Assembly: GCA_900095095.1 (NCBI GenBank)
Contig: FMBT01000006.1
Coordinates: 1 to 36,000 of the forward strand
Direction of reading: 5' to 3'
Origin: Fragilariopsis cylindrus CCMP1102
Taxonomy: Eukaryota; Bacillariophyta; Bacillariophyceae; Bacillariales; Bacillariaceae
Length of the DNA stretch: 36,000 nucleotides
Under the pieces are notes generated by a model that saw only the letters and a program-made list of their open reading frames with translations, did not search any database and had not been told where the DNA came from. The translations under genes and the position numbers were made by a program. This document shows positions 1 to 13,296 of this stretch, piece by piece; position 1 is the stretch's first letter; each line of letters starts with the position of its first letter.

Positions 1-2883
1 AAGTAGTTCTGATATACAGTGTAAAGCTCTACTAATCACAACTTCTTCGCTATCTACAAGCGCCGTTTCAAGAATTGGTAACACAAAATGCTCAGTTGCC
101 GCTCGTCCGATGAATTGACATACCGACTGAAGATGTTCAAACAAGGAAGCTCGAAGCTGCCAATCCTTTCTATCGTTGAGGAATGATAATATCTGTGGTA
201 GAATGAAGGCCATGACACCATCCAAACCAAAAAAATTACAAAGTCTCGCCATGTCATTTAGTAGTGCTCGTTTGGCTGGCGATGAATGTTCGGACGCATC
301 TGTTGTAATATGTATTACCCAACGAGATACCGTTTCATGAAGGGCACCAAGATCACTGCTATATGCACTGCTGATCAAGATTCTTCCTGCACCCATGATA
401 TCAGAGCCAATAGTTTCAGTAGAATCAGTGCTGCTCAGCGTTTTAGGGTTGTCTTTCTTGATACTAGCGGATTCCCCGAGTAGCTTTGCAACCTCATCCC
501 CAAACACATTACTGCTAGAAGCGCTTACTTTTTTATTCTGACTAGTCGCCGTGCTCCCTCCTCTTCTCCCATCTCCACCCCCACCAACAGCTTCATACAA
601 TCGAACGGCATGGGATATGTCCAAGAATCGATGAGCAGTTTCCGCCAACACAGCCACGCTACGGGCAAAAGCTAAACGTACTACCAATGAAGGATCAGTG
701 ACCAAATGGGCTACTCTTTTGAAGATATACTGGGGAAATACTTTCGAGTCGGATGGAGGAAAGCTTTCGACGATGCTCATTATTGACGTTAGAACTTCTA
801 CAGCAGAAGCGCGAACCAACGGATCTTGATCCTGCAACAACGACACCACGACTGGAACGATCCGTTGCAGTTTGGCTTCATCCGTAGAGTGTTTACCTAC
901 TCGATTCATTAATTGAAGTGCCACCAGTTTACTCGCAGGGCGCTGAACATGTCTGACGGTTGATAAAACGAGTTGCAAATATATAAGCAATGAGCTTTCT
1001 GATAGTTGCGATCTCCTCACCTTGCCTTTGTCTGTAACTTTCGATATTTTATTGCCGTTCTGTTCGTCGAATTCCTTTGATTGGTGGGTAAAGCTCATAG
1101 CCTCCTCTGAAGCAATAGACACGACTTCGACCTCGTCAAAAACAGTTAGGGATTCTAGTTTCTTTAGCAATGCATCTGTTTCTGCAAAAAGAGTATCTTG
1201 ATCTGACTCCTTCTTTTCTTCTGTCGTTACGGGTGATATAATTTCAACCTCACTGAGTTTTTTATTGATTTCCTGATTATTTCCATTCATAATTGTATTT
1301 GCTACTGCTGTTTGTCCTAACACTTTTTCAAAATACTTTTTACCATCCTCGTCAAAAATCCCCGTCGTTTCGTATAGGATAGTTGCGTAGCAAGCCGCTG
1401 CCTTAGCGAGTCTCGCGTCAGGGTTCACTACCACTCCTGTATCTGGTTCCAGTTCATTTTGTTCAATATCTCGATGAGGAGGAATACTACTCGAACTCGT
1501 GTTTGTCGTCACTTCTTTCATTAATCGTTCCAATGTATCGAACGAGGATGGCAGCAAACCAGATGCCTCCAAACGGTCTAAGTATTCTCTGGCCGACAAC
1601 CGTTGTGACGGGTCCAATGACAACATATGTTTGCAGGCCGCTCGTAAAGATGAAAATTCGATCTTGTTCAGCTTTTGTTCCAGCGTCGGTGTGTATGTTT
1701 TGCGTTGTCGATATTCCATCAAATCGCCCAAATCGAAGGCACGTTCTCCGTTCAAAAATGTTTCCATGATACAACACCCAGCGGAAAATATGTCCATAGC
1801 GGGAGTAAGTGTTTGTGCGGTAATTTTCGTCGACGACGAAGACGATGCTGATGTCTCTATTGTTTCCGAAGATTCGAATTCTTCCCCTTTCTTATCGTGA
1901 GCGCTTTTGTTGCTTTGGCCATTCCCGGGTGTAAAAAAGCGCTCTGGTGCGAGGTAACAGCGTTTTTCTCGAGTTGTCGTTGAAGCATCTGGGATATTTT
2001 GCGATGTCGCATTGCTTTGTGCCGTTGTTTGTCGTTCTTGAAAATAATACAAATATTCGGATGGATCGTCATCAGGAAGAGCAGTCCTTCCCTTATAACT
2101 GGCTGATAGATCCAGGAGGACGACCCAATTCCAGCTGGACAGTCCGACGTTCTCCGTCGTCAAAAATCCGTGAACGATCGGCATTATTTTACCGTCGTCG
2201 GTCGACGATGCGCTGTTGTGTAAATCATCCAGTGCTCGCAAAAGTTGGTAGACGATCCACAGCTTTTCTACTGCGTCCAAAAACGGCCTTGAAGCTAATC
2301 GATCTGATAACGTTGTGTAGAAATAGGGACGAACTAATACAGCAGGCCGGACCGCAATAGCATTTCCAGTATTATAGTTTGATATATTGTTTGTGACGAA
2401 AGAGTTATTGCTATTGTTGCTTACTGCTGGTCCGGCCTTCCAATATAAAAAGGGAGCAAAATTATGATTATCCTTGAGCGCACGAAACACTCGAGATAGC
2501 TCTCTTTGTTGGTAATATAAAACCCCGTCTGGATTCCCTTTCGCAGCCGCATCAGAAGTAGATGATATGTTTTGACTCGTATCCGTGGTAGAGTCAGATA
2601 CTCCACCGTTCCGTTCAGCTTCACTTTCGTGATCGTCAAAAAATACCCACATGACTTTGACGACCAGCAGGCTTCCGTTTTGTTTGTTTTTTAGTCGAAA
2701 TGTTCGCATCATCCGTCCCGATCCTGGAAAGAGACCAACATCTACATCGTAAAGAGCGGCAAGTTGGGGATCACATGATTCTAATATTTCTCGTGCGAAT
2801 TGACGTCCGTCATCGTCTGCAGTGACTACGAGGGACCGATTGTGATAATATGCGGCGGAGGTACTGGAATGACGGGCGCCCAT
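1..2883 (-). CDS. VPS15: VPS15 / PIK3R4-like regulatory subunit of class III PI3-kinase (partial, C-terminus beyond window)
   Basis: VPS15 is the scaffold and regulator of the class III PI3-kinase VPS34, acting on endosomes and in autophagy. The frame is open from the ATG at 2883 to the window edge (961 codons, no intron). It begins Met-Gly, the family's N-myristoylation context. The kinase-like domain shows a VAIK-type Lys at residue 76 (LLVVKV), the segment HGFLTTEN at 238-245 followed by SSWNWVVLLD (D258), and the signature CYLAPERFF. These match the VPS15 pattern HGDIKTEN...WNW...YIAPERF. Residues from about 600 on are helical HEAT-type repeats (for example VPVVVSLLQDQDPLVRASAV and VLPILETALVDSEEVVI). 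The C-terminal WD40 propeller of the family would lie left of position 1. Oddity: the catalytic Asp of HGD is Phe240 and the following Lys is Thr242, although N245 and D258 remain. Low-complexity Ser and Asn insertions occur in the kinase domain. Identity is firm; lack of catalysis is inferred. Confidence 0.92.
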   Translation of the reverse strand, partial: MGARHSSTSAAYYHNRSLVVTADDDGRQFAREILESCDPQLAALYDVDVGLFPGSGRMMRTFRLKNKQNGSLLVVKVMWVFFDDHESEAERNGGVSDSTTDTSQNISSTSDAAAKGNPDGVLYYQQRELSRVFRALKDNHNFAPFLYWKAGPAVSNNSNNSFVTNNISNYNTGNAIAVRPAVLVRPYFYTTLSDRLASRPFLDAVEKLWIVYQLLRALDDLHNSASSTDDGKIMPIVHGFLTTENVGLSSWNWVVLLDLSASYKGRTALPDDDPSEYLYYFQERQTTAQSNATSQNIPDASTTTREKRCYLAPERFFTPGNGQSNKSAHDKKGEEFESSETIETSASSSSSTKITAQTLTPAMDIFSAGCCIMETFLNGERAFDLGDLMEYRQRKTYTPTLEQKLNKIEFSSLRAACKHMLSLDPSQRLSAREYLDRLEASGLLPSSFDTLERLMKEVTTNTSSSSIPPHRDIEQNELEPDTGVVVNPDARLAKAAACYATILYETTGIFDEDGKKYFEKVLGQTAVANTIMNGNNQEINKKLSEVEIISPVTTEEKKESDQDTLFAETDALLKKLESLTVFDEVEVVSIASEEAMSFTHQSKEFDEQNGNKISKVTDKGKVRRSQLSESSLLIYLQLVLSTVRHVQRPASKLVALQLMNRVGKHSTDEAKLQRIVPVVVSLLQDQDPLVRASAVEVLTSIMSIVESFPPSDSKVFPQYIFKRVAHLVTDPSLVVRLAFARSVAVLAETAHRFLDISHAVRLYEAVGGGGDGRRGGSTATSQNKKVSASSSNVFGDEVAKLLGESASIKKDNPKTLSSTDSTETIGSDIMGAGRILISSAYSSDLGALHETVSRWVIHITTDASEHSSPAKRALLNDMARLCNFFGLDGVMAFILPQILSFLNDRKDWQLRASLFEHLQSVCQFIGRAATEHFVLPILETALVDSEEVVISRALHCISELL

Positions 2884-3767
2884 GATGATGATTGTTGATT
2901 TTGATGTTGATGTTGATGACGAAAGAATTTTATATCAAGTCGTAGTTTCTCGCGTTTCGGTCTATCGTTCTTGGTACAATTCTACAATATTCGAATATGG
3001 TATGCTTCTCGTTTGTGCTTTCTCTGTCCATTAGGCAGTACACGAAAGCCGCTATTCGTATTTCTTAATTTGCTTGTATGTCGTTACTGAGAGCACTCGA
3101 AATAGATGGAGTATAATCGATGGAGTTCAGAGTGAATGATTGATGCAAACAAAAGCATCAACGAATGAAAGAAAAAATCAAGATCTGAGTTTATTTGTAT
3201 ACAAGCAGTAGGAGGGCCCCAAAGAAATTCCTTTGAGGGCAATTAAATATGCCTCATAATAGCCCCTCATGATCGGACCTTAAGAAATTTTAGAAAATGA
3301 GGAAAAATGTCACAATGACCACATTTATAATATTATTTTGTTGTAAACTAAGTAGTGTTAAAATTTCCTAGTGTGTGCGTCCAAATAGGTAATCAAGACC
3401 GAAGACAAGCAAAGAAAGCTGCAGTAAAGTAGGAACTAACTTACTCGGCTAGTAAGATGCTGGTTTGTACTTCTGCCTATTGAAAGCAATCCCTCTTTGA
3501 GTTAGAGACAACTCAAAAAAGGTCTCTTCTCAACTCAGTGTGACTTAATCCGTTTCTAGATTCCAATCATAGAGAAGCGCTTGAATTCGCAATAGCTACC
3601 GGTATACAATTAAGTGTATCAAAAATGGAAATGATTATTTACTTAGGAATAAACACTGTTATATAAATAATATTCTTTCATCATAAATTCGCTAAGCTAG
3701 CTATATAGGATATATATCACAACGTACAATAGTGTAATAACATTAAAGATAACTCGAAGTAGCCTCT
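2884..3767. other. Intergenic region between VPS15 start and KatG end
   Basis: About 880 bp without a supported gene. It holds the VPS15 5' flank, with a GATGTT-type microrepeat just upstream of the VPS15 start codon (about 2885-2920), then AT-rich DNA running to the 3' end of KatG. No RNA gene or convincing reading frame is seen on either strand. Confidence 0.6.
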
Positions 3768-6621
<2,854 letters not shown>

Positions 6622-7099
6622 GTTGTTAGTAGTATGTAGTTGCTGGATGATCTTCACAAAATAGTATTACAATTGTATGTGAATTGTGTTATTAATCGTG
6701 TTCTCGAATTTCCGGAATTGTCTTGCTGAATTGCTTTTAGTGAGAAAGATACTCTTCTCGAATCTCACGAGGATCATTATTATTCGTCCCTGCTTGACAG
6801 CTTGGTGTCAGGTTTATCATCAGAAAAGGAACGTTCCTATTATTGCTAATGCTACTTCCTCCAGCAACGCAAACTGCGCAGGGGGGATTATCGCTTGGAA
6901 TTATCACACCATAATGGCGTCGAACCCCTTAAAAGCTCGGTGGAATTGAAGATTGTGGCAGGTGTGTATGGATTTTGAGACTTTTTATTATTGATCCGGG
7001 ATTCATTCAATCACGTCGTTAGACCACGACTGAGAAGTTTTTGTAATCTCCCTCGCGCACGCCACTTTTTTAAATTGAATTCATATTTCCAGTTATATA
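6622..7099. other. Upstream region between KatG and the Cys-rich gene
   Basis: A region of about 480 bp between divergently transcribed genes, so it should hold both promoters. It contains copy 1 of the 54-bp dispersed element (6979-7032). No coding sequence with recognisable features is seen. Confidence 0.5.
6979..7032 (+). repeat. 54-bp dispersed element, copy 1
   Basis: Starts GACTTTTTATTATTGATCCG and ends in a short inverted repeat GTCGT-TAGACC-ACGAC followed by TG. The same sequence, one base shorter, occurs at 27928-27980 in the same orientation. In both places it lies upstream of a + strand gene for a protein with a hydrophobic N-terminus, and in both a CACTTTTTT stretch leading to GAATT follows soon after. 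Confidence 0.85.
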
Positions 7100-8994
7100 A
7101 TATTATCTATTATCATTGGTGTCTTACTATCCTTGTCGATATTTACTGTCAGGGCTATTTAATCATGCGATTTTTGCCCTGAACCAGCAACGTTAGAAAC
7201 AGATGATGCATATTGCAATGAACTACTACGTTTGTCACGTACAGGTAATCTATATAAAAGTCAAGAAGAATGTGACTTTAATTTACCAATTCTAGCCCAA
7301 CGATGCGGATGTACAATTCCAGGCAGAACTGGACGTCACGCAATATGTGATCCGTGTGCAGCTGCTACACAAGTACCGATAGCATTTATTCCGATTCCAA
7401 ACATAACCAATCAATGACGATTTTGAATCCAAGGGGGAGGGTGAGCCTTTTAGATTTAGAAAGCGATTATCCTTGTATTGAAATGCTTTACACTGCACGG
7501 AATGGAGGATTGAATCCAGAAAATTGTCATACGATTTCAACGTCAGGAATTAACTCGATATGTGGTGGATGTGTCCAACAGAGATATGTGATTTTGACGA
7601 GGTTGTCTGCCCGACCAATCAAATCCTGGTAGCTACCAATCCTAATAATCATCCAGGTATATCCAATATATGGAGTACAGCTCTGGTGTGTCAGGATTTA
7701 GTAGAAAGTGCCAGGAATGGAGAATTGGTTTCTAACTCTGGTTGTACTACATTGAAAAGTAGCGTGAAAGCGGCTTTCCAACCAGGAACTTTTGGTGTTG
7801 GTGTTTTCGATTTAACTCCTTGCGGTCTGCAGTGCGATGATAATTGATATTGACATTGATACTGAATCCGAAGATACATCATCAATTTTTATTGGAAGAA
7901 CAAACAATACCGGAGCACCTTACCGAGAAGAAGATAGAGATAGTGACGCATCTGGTAGATTAGAAGGTCAGTCATCTCAACCTACAACAACTCCACTGAA
8001 TCCCACGCATAAACCGACAGAAGAAACGACTGTCGAAACAAGTCTACAACCAAGTGATGGACCTAGCCTCAGTGCCAGCCAACAACCAAGTGATGAACCT
8101 AGTATCGGTGCCACAGAATTTCCTATTGCTTCTTCAAGTTCAAGAATTAAATCGCCAACACCTGAATTTGAAAATGTAAGTCTTTCCTGTAATGCGCGAA
8201 TAGTAATAGAAACACAAAGACAAGACAGATATTCAAATTGTACTCTACTGGCGCTGGTATATGAAATATTAGACGAAAAACTCACTAATATTATTCTCCA
8301 TCCTCCTATTATTATTCCATTTCTTACCGGATCATCCTTGTTACAACACTAGTGTCAATTATGTGACTTTGAAAATGATAGTATTTTTATCTATACAAAG
8401 ATTTTGGAATATCTGGAACAACTTTTTTTGAAGCACTGAGTGCACCTGGCCATCGCGATCGCGAGGAATGTTACGAGCATGAAAATGAGCATATTTGTAT
8501 TCCTAAAGAGCCCCTACATCCCGACTTAGATGGTTGTTATTTAACTGATGTAACAACTTTTGACGAACTTATTGGGATTCAGGCTGTAATACCTCCCAAC
8601 AAAGCTGCATACATAGGTGTTTTTAAGGATACAATGGAGGTGCATACCGAGGCAAAGGAGTGCAATCAATCTAGTCCCACGATTGGCAACAATAATGCAT
8701 GTAAGGTAGAAAACTACAGACAGAACCTTGCATATGGTCATAGTAAAAGGAAGGGTACCGAAGATATAGAAGAGAGCATATATGTTTCCGAGGGCTCCGA
8801 TCAAGATATGTGCCCTGCATTAAAGAGGGATGGTTCAACTACGGAAAGGCTAGTGCAGTTCCATCAAATCTTTGGAAGAAAAACCAACCCTCTATTGTAA
8901 TGTAGGACCAATTCAGAATGCAGCTGCTGTATGGCCTGTTCATCCTAATGGGTCTAATTATGGTGATATGAGGGATGTTAATGCTGGATGGTAA
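7100..8994 (+). CDS. Secreted cysteine-rich protein with Pro/Ser-rich linker (interrupted by several frame breaks)
   Basis: No ATG was found, but a hydrophobic signal-like stretch (IILSIIIGVLLSLSIF) near 7100-7150 is followed, past an in-frame TAA, by cysteine modules. At least three module-like segments share a pattern: CxxCP..., then C-x-(E/D)-L-x-x-(S/A)-R-x-G-x-L about 50-75 residues later, then CGC, CGGC or CGLQC. They lie around 7161-7330, 7420-7580 and 7575-7840. A Ser/Pro/Thr linker with PSDGPSLSAS and PSDEPS repeats follows (about 7960-8160), then a less clear C-terminal part with REECYEHE and a last segment ending DVNAGW at 8994. Such Cys-rich modules with PS-rich spacers are common in secreted diatom proteins. 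The frame changes near 7400, 7580, 7845, 8350 and 8897, so this is an error-laden gene or a decaying copy. Function unknown. Confidence 0.5.
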
Positions 8995-9149
8995 TTAACA
9001 GGTGCCGTGTATAAATGTTGCAAATCTCTTCAGACATGTACGGTATCTATAGCCTACTAATCAACAGTAGCTAACCATGCGTTCTCTTTTTCTCTCTGAT
9101 ATAAAAAAAAATGTAATATTTTATATATGTACTTATAATAACGACATTT

Positions 9150-10930
9150 TTAATTGTTATTTCTATTTTTCTTCGTGTGTATTTTTATTTCGTGTTCTAC
9201 AAGATTATACAGAACATCCGTATCTTGCTCGGAATACTCTTTATCTATCATCGGCAACCAATGCACACGCACATGGGATAAATTATTAAGCAGATCCCGA
9301 TAATAGTGAGGACATGATGATGTTGCTACTATTTCCTCCTTTTCATCGTAAAAAACAATGAAAGTGGCACCCTGTGGTAAAAAGCTAGCCGAAATTGTTG
9401 CCAAATCACTGCAAATAGAGATGAAGATAGTACTTTCGACCATCAATCTGATATGATCGATCAGGGTTTGTTAGAAAAGTCATGTGATTCAATCTCAACC
9501 CGGACTGAACTATTTGTAGGATTGGTGACGAATATATTATTTGATTGATTATCTATAAGAATCGTCGTAGTCCTTCCTCAAGTAGAGTAAAATTAGGAAT
9601 ATCATTATTTTTTTGTAGTGTCATCTCTTCACTAACTCGATTGTTGAATGAGTTGTCCGAAACGATACTAACACGGATAATTTCAAGTCGACGATCGTTA
9701 TTTACCGACAATGACGACGACGGCAATCCTAAATTATTAAGACAGTAATTTCGGAATCTCCAAAGTATATCGCCACGTCCGTAGTTATGAAGTGTATTTG
9801 TCTTCGTTTTTCGTATTCCGTGAGGCCCCAAACCAGCCACTGCATCGCGAGCGCAAACTAAATTGGATCGTATAGGCTTCATTTGTTGCGAAGATGACGA
9901 TGAGGATGATGAGGATGATAAATGACGTTACGCTGCGTGGTCCAGTTGGCTGTACGTGGCTATTATGATTTTTACTTTTGTCGTCGATATCACCGTATCG
10001 CATCATAAGAGAACGAAATAAATCCATGTTTTTTTCGTTGTCGTTGTCGTTGTCGTTATCGTATGGTTCATCGCTTCGTTGGGAACATATCTCATCATCA
10101 AGGCCTCTATATGCTCGTCTGGTGACGATAGTAATTGAAAGATATTCAATAGTGTGTAAACTGGAAAGAGGTCATCCCAAACGACCGAATATTTATGTTT
10201 ATATGAGTGGAAGGGAACCATGAAACGTCGTCGTCCAATGCATAGTATCGTTCGGGTGGTGACGATCGAATAATGGTAGGGAACCAATGAAATGATCTTT
10301 CATACGACGACGTTGGTCTCTGTCGTCATTGATTCCACTTGCTAGGGAAACACCGAAACTCTCATTATAATCACGATCATTACTAGTAGCAGAAGGAGGA
10401 AGAACGGTCGATGTAAAATCCATTAAGGGACGTCGATGAGCAGCAATTGATTGTAGGGTTTCATCATCTGGTCGAGCATATATTTCAAATTCTCTACTCG
10501 ATACGTTGAAACAAAGGAATCGAAAATGGCAGGATCGATACAACCACGATATTTCGTTACCCTGATAATTTTCACCCACGCATCGGATAGAAGAATAGGG
10601 TCGACTGTGATATGTGCTGTTTTGGGAAAGGTCATGGAAATACAATGGATAGCCATTGAAACGTCCATCGGAGGAACGATGACGATCGCGATGGCGGCGG
10701 CGATGACGACCGGGATCTTGCTTATTGTTGTCGTTGTAAGTATTTTGATGCTGATTCTGATGAAATGGAAATGAAAAATAATCTTGTGTTGTTGTTGTTG
10801 TTGTTGTAGCAATTCGGTAGCCCCACAAAGCAAGAAAAGTTTCCACTAAAAAGAATACTGAACCAAGGAATAGGTAGAGGCGAACTCTCTTAGTTCGGTG
10901 CCCACTAGTAGTATTAGCATGGGGTGAACG
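9150..10930 (-). CDS. GT61/DUF563-like glycosyltransferase (type II membrane protein), broken by at least five frame changes
   Basis: Probably a Golgi glycosyltransferase acting on cell-surface glycans. Read in order on the minus strand: a basic-hydrophobic anchor (RLYLFLGSVFFLVETFLALW, near 10890-10830); Thr/Asn/His-rich stem; SSIRCVGE...YRSC.FR.LCF; FMVPFHSYKHKYSVVWDDLF then PVYTLLNIF; SNLVCARDAVAGLG; YGRGDILWRFRNYCLNNLGL; and a C-terminal ISICSDLATISASFLPQGAT, VRVHWLP. Order and motifs fit DUF563 (GT61) proteins, a family I recall as expanded in diatoms. The frame changes near 10870, 10290, 10060, 9905, 9545 and 9470. Two of these fall in trinucleotide or hexanucleotide repeats (GTTGTC at about 10030-10055, GAT/GAG at about 9890-9920). 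No in-frame ATG precedes the anchor, so the true start is unknown; an ATG at 10921 or 11172 in another frame could serve. A live gene with errors or a pseudogene are both possible. Confidence 0.6.
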
Positions 10931-11597
10931 GCGGCATAAAGCAAGATGGTAGGAGTATGGTAATATTTGTCTACAAAGCGAATATTATGCTTTTGCTTTT
11001 GCTTCTTCTTCTTCTTCCTTCTTGGCCACCCACACAGAGAGCACAAACTACCGTGGCATTCAATGGATGTATGACATGTATGTATCAACGAGTACCATCG
11101 CTTCTTTCTCTCCTTGCTTGAAGGTTCAAACCGAACACATTTATTAGTCTTCGTCAGATGTTCTAATTTCAAATTTCTATGTGATGTTATTCAATGTTGT
11201 CATTAACGTTAGTCATTAATGATAATAATACATATGAAAAGGGGGATTCTCGCGCGCTCCCTTCAATTTTGGGGGGCACCCGTCTTTAATCTATTTTTTC
11301 AATTCCAATCAAAGATACAGTATTAAGTAAGTACTAGTCCCTAGCTCTACAATTATATTCCAGCGCTAGATAAATTACTATGCTAAACGATACTATGATA
11401 TAAATATCCTAGTCCTATATCCCAGGATATATATATATATGTATATGTATATGTATATATATATTTAGTAGTTTGAAAAATCAAAGATATCTTCTACTAC
11501 TTGTAACTTCACACTTACTCCTCACTACTATATTGAACAGTACAGCAAAATTGTACTCTTTCGTAGGAGTTGCGGCTCTTTTTCTGCAAAAATCCAT
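10931..11597. other. Intergenic low-complexity region
   Basis: Contains a TTC/CTT-rich tract near 10990-11020 and a TA/GTATAT microsatellite near 11425-11465, just beyond the 3' end of the membrane-protein gene. Part of it may encode the missing N-terminus of the glycosyltransferase. Nothing else is supported. Confidence 0.5.
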
Positions 11598-12847
11598 TTA
11601 ATCGTGAATATCTTTAAACTGTCGAACACATAGAAGGGATTCGTCAGCCATGGTAAGGAATTTCTTTGCTTGGGGTCCATCGAAAACATATGACGTCTTG
11701 TTGTATTTAGTGGAACTAACTCGACTATAGATATTGATAGTTTTGCTTTCAATTTGGACGGAAACATAGAGCTTAACATTCTGTATGACATCCGGACCAA
11801 TTTGTTTACAGCTAAGATCTTCATTGACGGGTGGTACCATAATAAAATCGTGTGCATTAATGACAAGCTTGTCTTCGACGTCTGTGCGAGAGAAGAAAGA
11901 GAGAAGTGTGAGTTTTGTTTTTGTTGTGTTACTATTGATGCATTATTAAGTTTCTTGTTTGTTACAATTAACGTACCAATTCCTGCAAACAATGGAAGAA
12001 TGTAATCATCCAATTCAAAAATAAACAATAAACTAAACCCATTCAATAATGCATCCATTGCATTACTGGAAAGAAGAATGAAGTAGAAGTTAATTACCGG
12101 AGCGAGTGAAATTGCGTATTCATTGACAATTTGATTCATCATTAGGCAAAGTTCTGGTCGCCACTTGCCACGATTTGCACCGATGATTTGAATCACAAGA
12201 TCTTCATCTTTAACTAGATAACTCCCAACAACACCCTTTACTGCTTTGGTGAAAGTTTGAGCACCAGTGAACTGAGCATAGCAGAAGCAAACGATAAAGA
12301 TGGTCGTACATGCGTCAATTAGGATTACAGAGGCATCTTTCTGATTGAATGCTATATCATAATGAAGCGCATTATCACTAACGACGACGTAAAGCAAAAT
12401 CGACTGAATCGCGAAGATAAGTTGTGCGATGTAAAATACAAATGATGAATCAGAATTTAAATATGCCAACTCGTAGACGTTGTACTCGTGTCCATCAAGA
12501 CCTGTTAGTGCGGCATACACCATCATAATGTTGAAGCAATTTCTTGGAAAGGATTTATGTTTCTGAAAATCATCTCTTGCAATATGTCCCACCTCCGAAG
12601 GGTCGACCTTATCTCCGGCGACACCATAAAATGGTGCAACGGCCTGCGCTTTTACACCTTTCGTCTGCTCGACGAGACGATTGCAGATTTCCGCTATCAG
12701 ATAACAATCTTCTCCACCAAATTCATTGAGCTGTTTCAAAAACTCGCAGTGGTTCATAATATCTGTCCGAAAAAAGTCAGATACGAGCTGATGGGTGCTA
12801 GCCCCTTCTAGGGATTCAACTACCACTTCTTTAGATGCTTTCGCCAT
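11598..12847 (-). CDS. Multi-pass membrane protein of unknown function, two exons
   Basis: Model: 12847-11977 joined to 11881-11598 (phase-1 intron of 95 nt, GTACGT...CACAG), giving 384 residues. The splice creates FAGID-VEDKL and removes a stretch that would otherwise run on in a low-complexity frame. The N-terminal half is soluble and acidic. About four hydrophobic segments follow: FYIAQLIFAIQSILLYVVV, ASVILIDACTTIFIVCFCYA, an AISLAPVINFYFILLSS segment, and one with FSLLFIFELDDYILPLFAGI. The tail is soluble (SCKQIGPDVIQNVKLYVSV). I do not recognise a named family. The NRGKWRPELCLMMNQI and ELDDY segments look constrained and would be good search seeds. A channel or receptor-like role is possible but not shown. 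Confidence 0.75.
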
Positions 12848-13015
12848 TGTTGCTTATTTGCTTTGATTTTTTTTTTCTACTGAATTGTCTCTTGTTGTTC
12901 GCTAGTTTATGGAGACTTTCTCTTGCTCTTTGAAAATATCATGAATTCGGATCGCCTTGACCTAAAAATTGAATTTGACGTGATCAGCGTACATACTCTG
13001 ACAGGTGAGTATCAT

Positions 13016-13016
<1 letters not shown>

Positions 13017-13046
<30 letters not shown>
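13017..13046. repeat. Poly-A tract of 30
   Basis: Thirty consecutive A residues, about 170 bp upstream of the start of the membrane-protein gene. It could be a relic of a retroposed poly-A tail or simple slippage. Confidence 0.9.
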
Positions 13047-13048
<2 letters not shown>

Positions 13049-13207
13049 ATTATGAATAATGGACAGGTGTACATGCAACATACTGATCGATTTCGCGTTC
13101 AGATCGTGCATGAGTTAGGGTTAAGATCCACCGAGCGTCAATGAAAAAATAGGCGAAGCATTTATTTTATGCGCGCCTAGCTAGAAATGTTGTAAGGTAA
13201 AATAAAT

Positions 13208-13220
13208 CCCCCCCCCCCCC
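13208..13220. repeat. Poly-C tract of 13
   Basis: Thirteen consecutive C residues, an error-prone site for length in any read technology. Confidence 0.9.
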
Positions 13221-13273
13221 TAGTTATGACTATCATCAACTAATTATGTTGATTATTATTCTTTCTGTTACAT

Positions 13274-13296
13274 TTGTTGTTGTTGTTGTTGTTGTT
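13274..13296. repeat. (TTG)n microsatellite
   Basis: About seven TTG/TGT units. An open frame through it (Val-rich on the + strand) is a product of the repeat, not a gene. Confidence 0.8.

Noticed and set aside
1499..2360. Plus-strand open frames over VPS15
   Set aside because: Antisense to the kinase domain of VPS15. Arg/Ser-rich composition with no recognisable domain.
6686..6949. Plus-strand frame of 87 codons upstream of the dispersed element
   Set aside because: Not a convincing signal peptide or domain. It lies in the divergent promoter region and does not join the Cys-rich gene in frame.
10846..11172. Minus-strand frame starting MKLEHLTK as the glycosyltransferase N-terminus
   Set aside because: It is in a different frame from the membrane anchor and ends before it. 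It may be joined by a missing base, but that cannot be shown.
13017..13046. Poly-A run as the tail of a processed retrocopy
   Set aside because: No coding relic or target-site duplication is seen next to it; simple slippage explains it.
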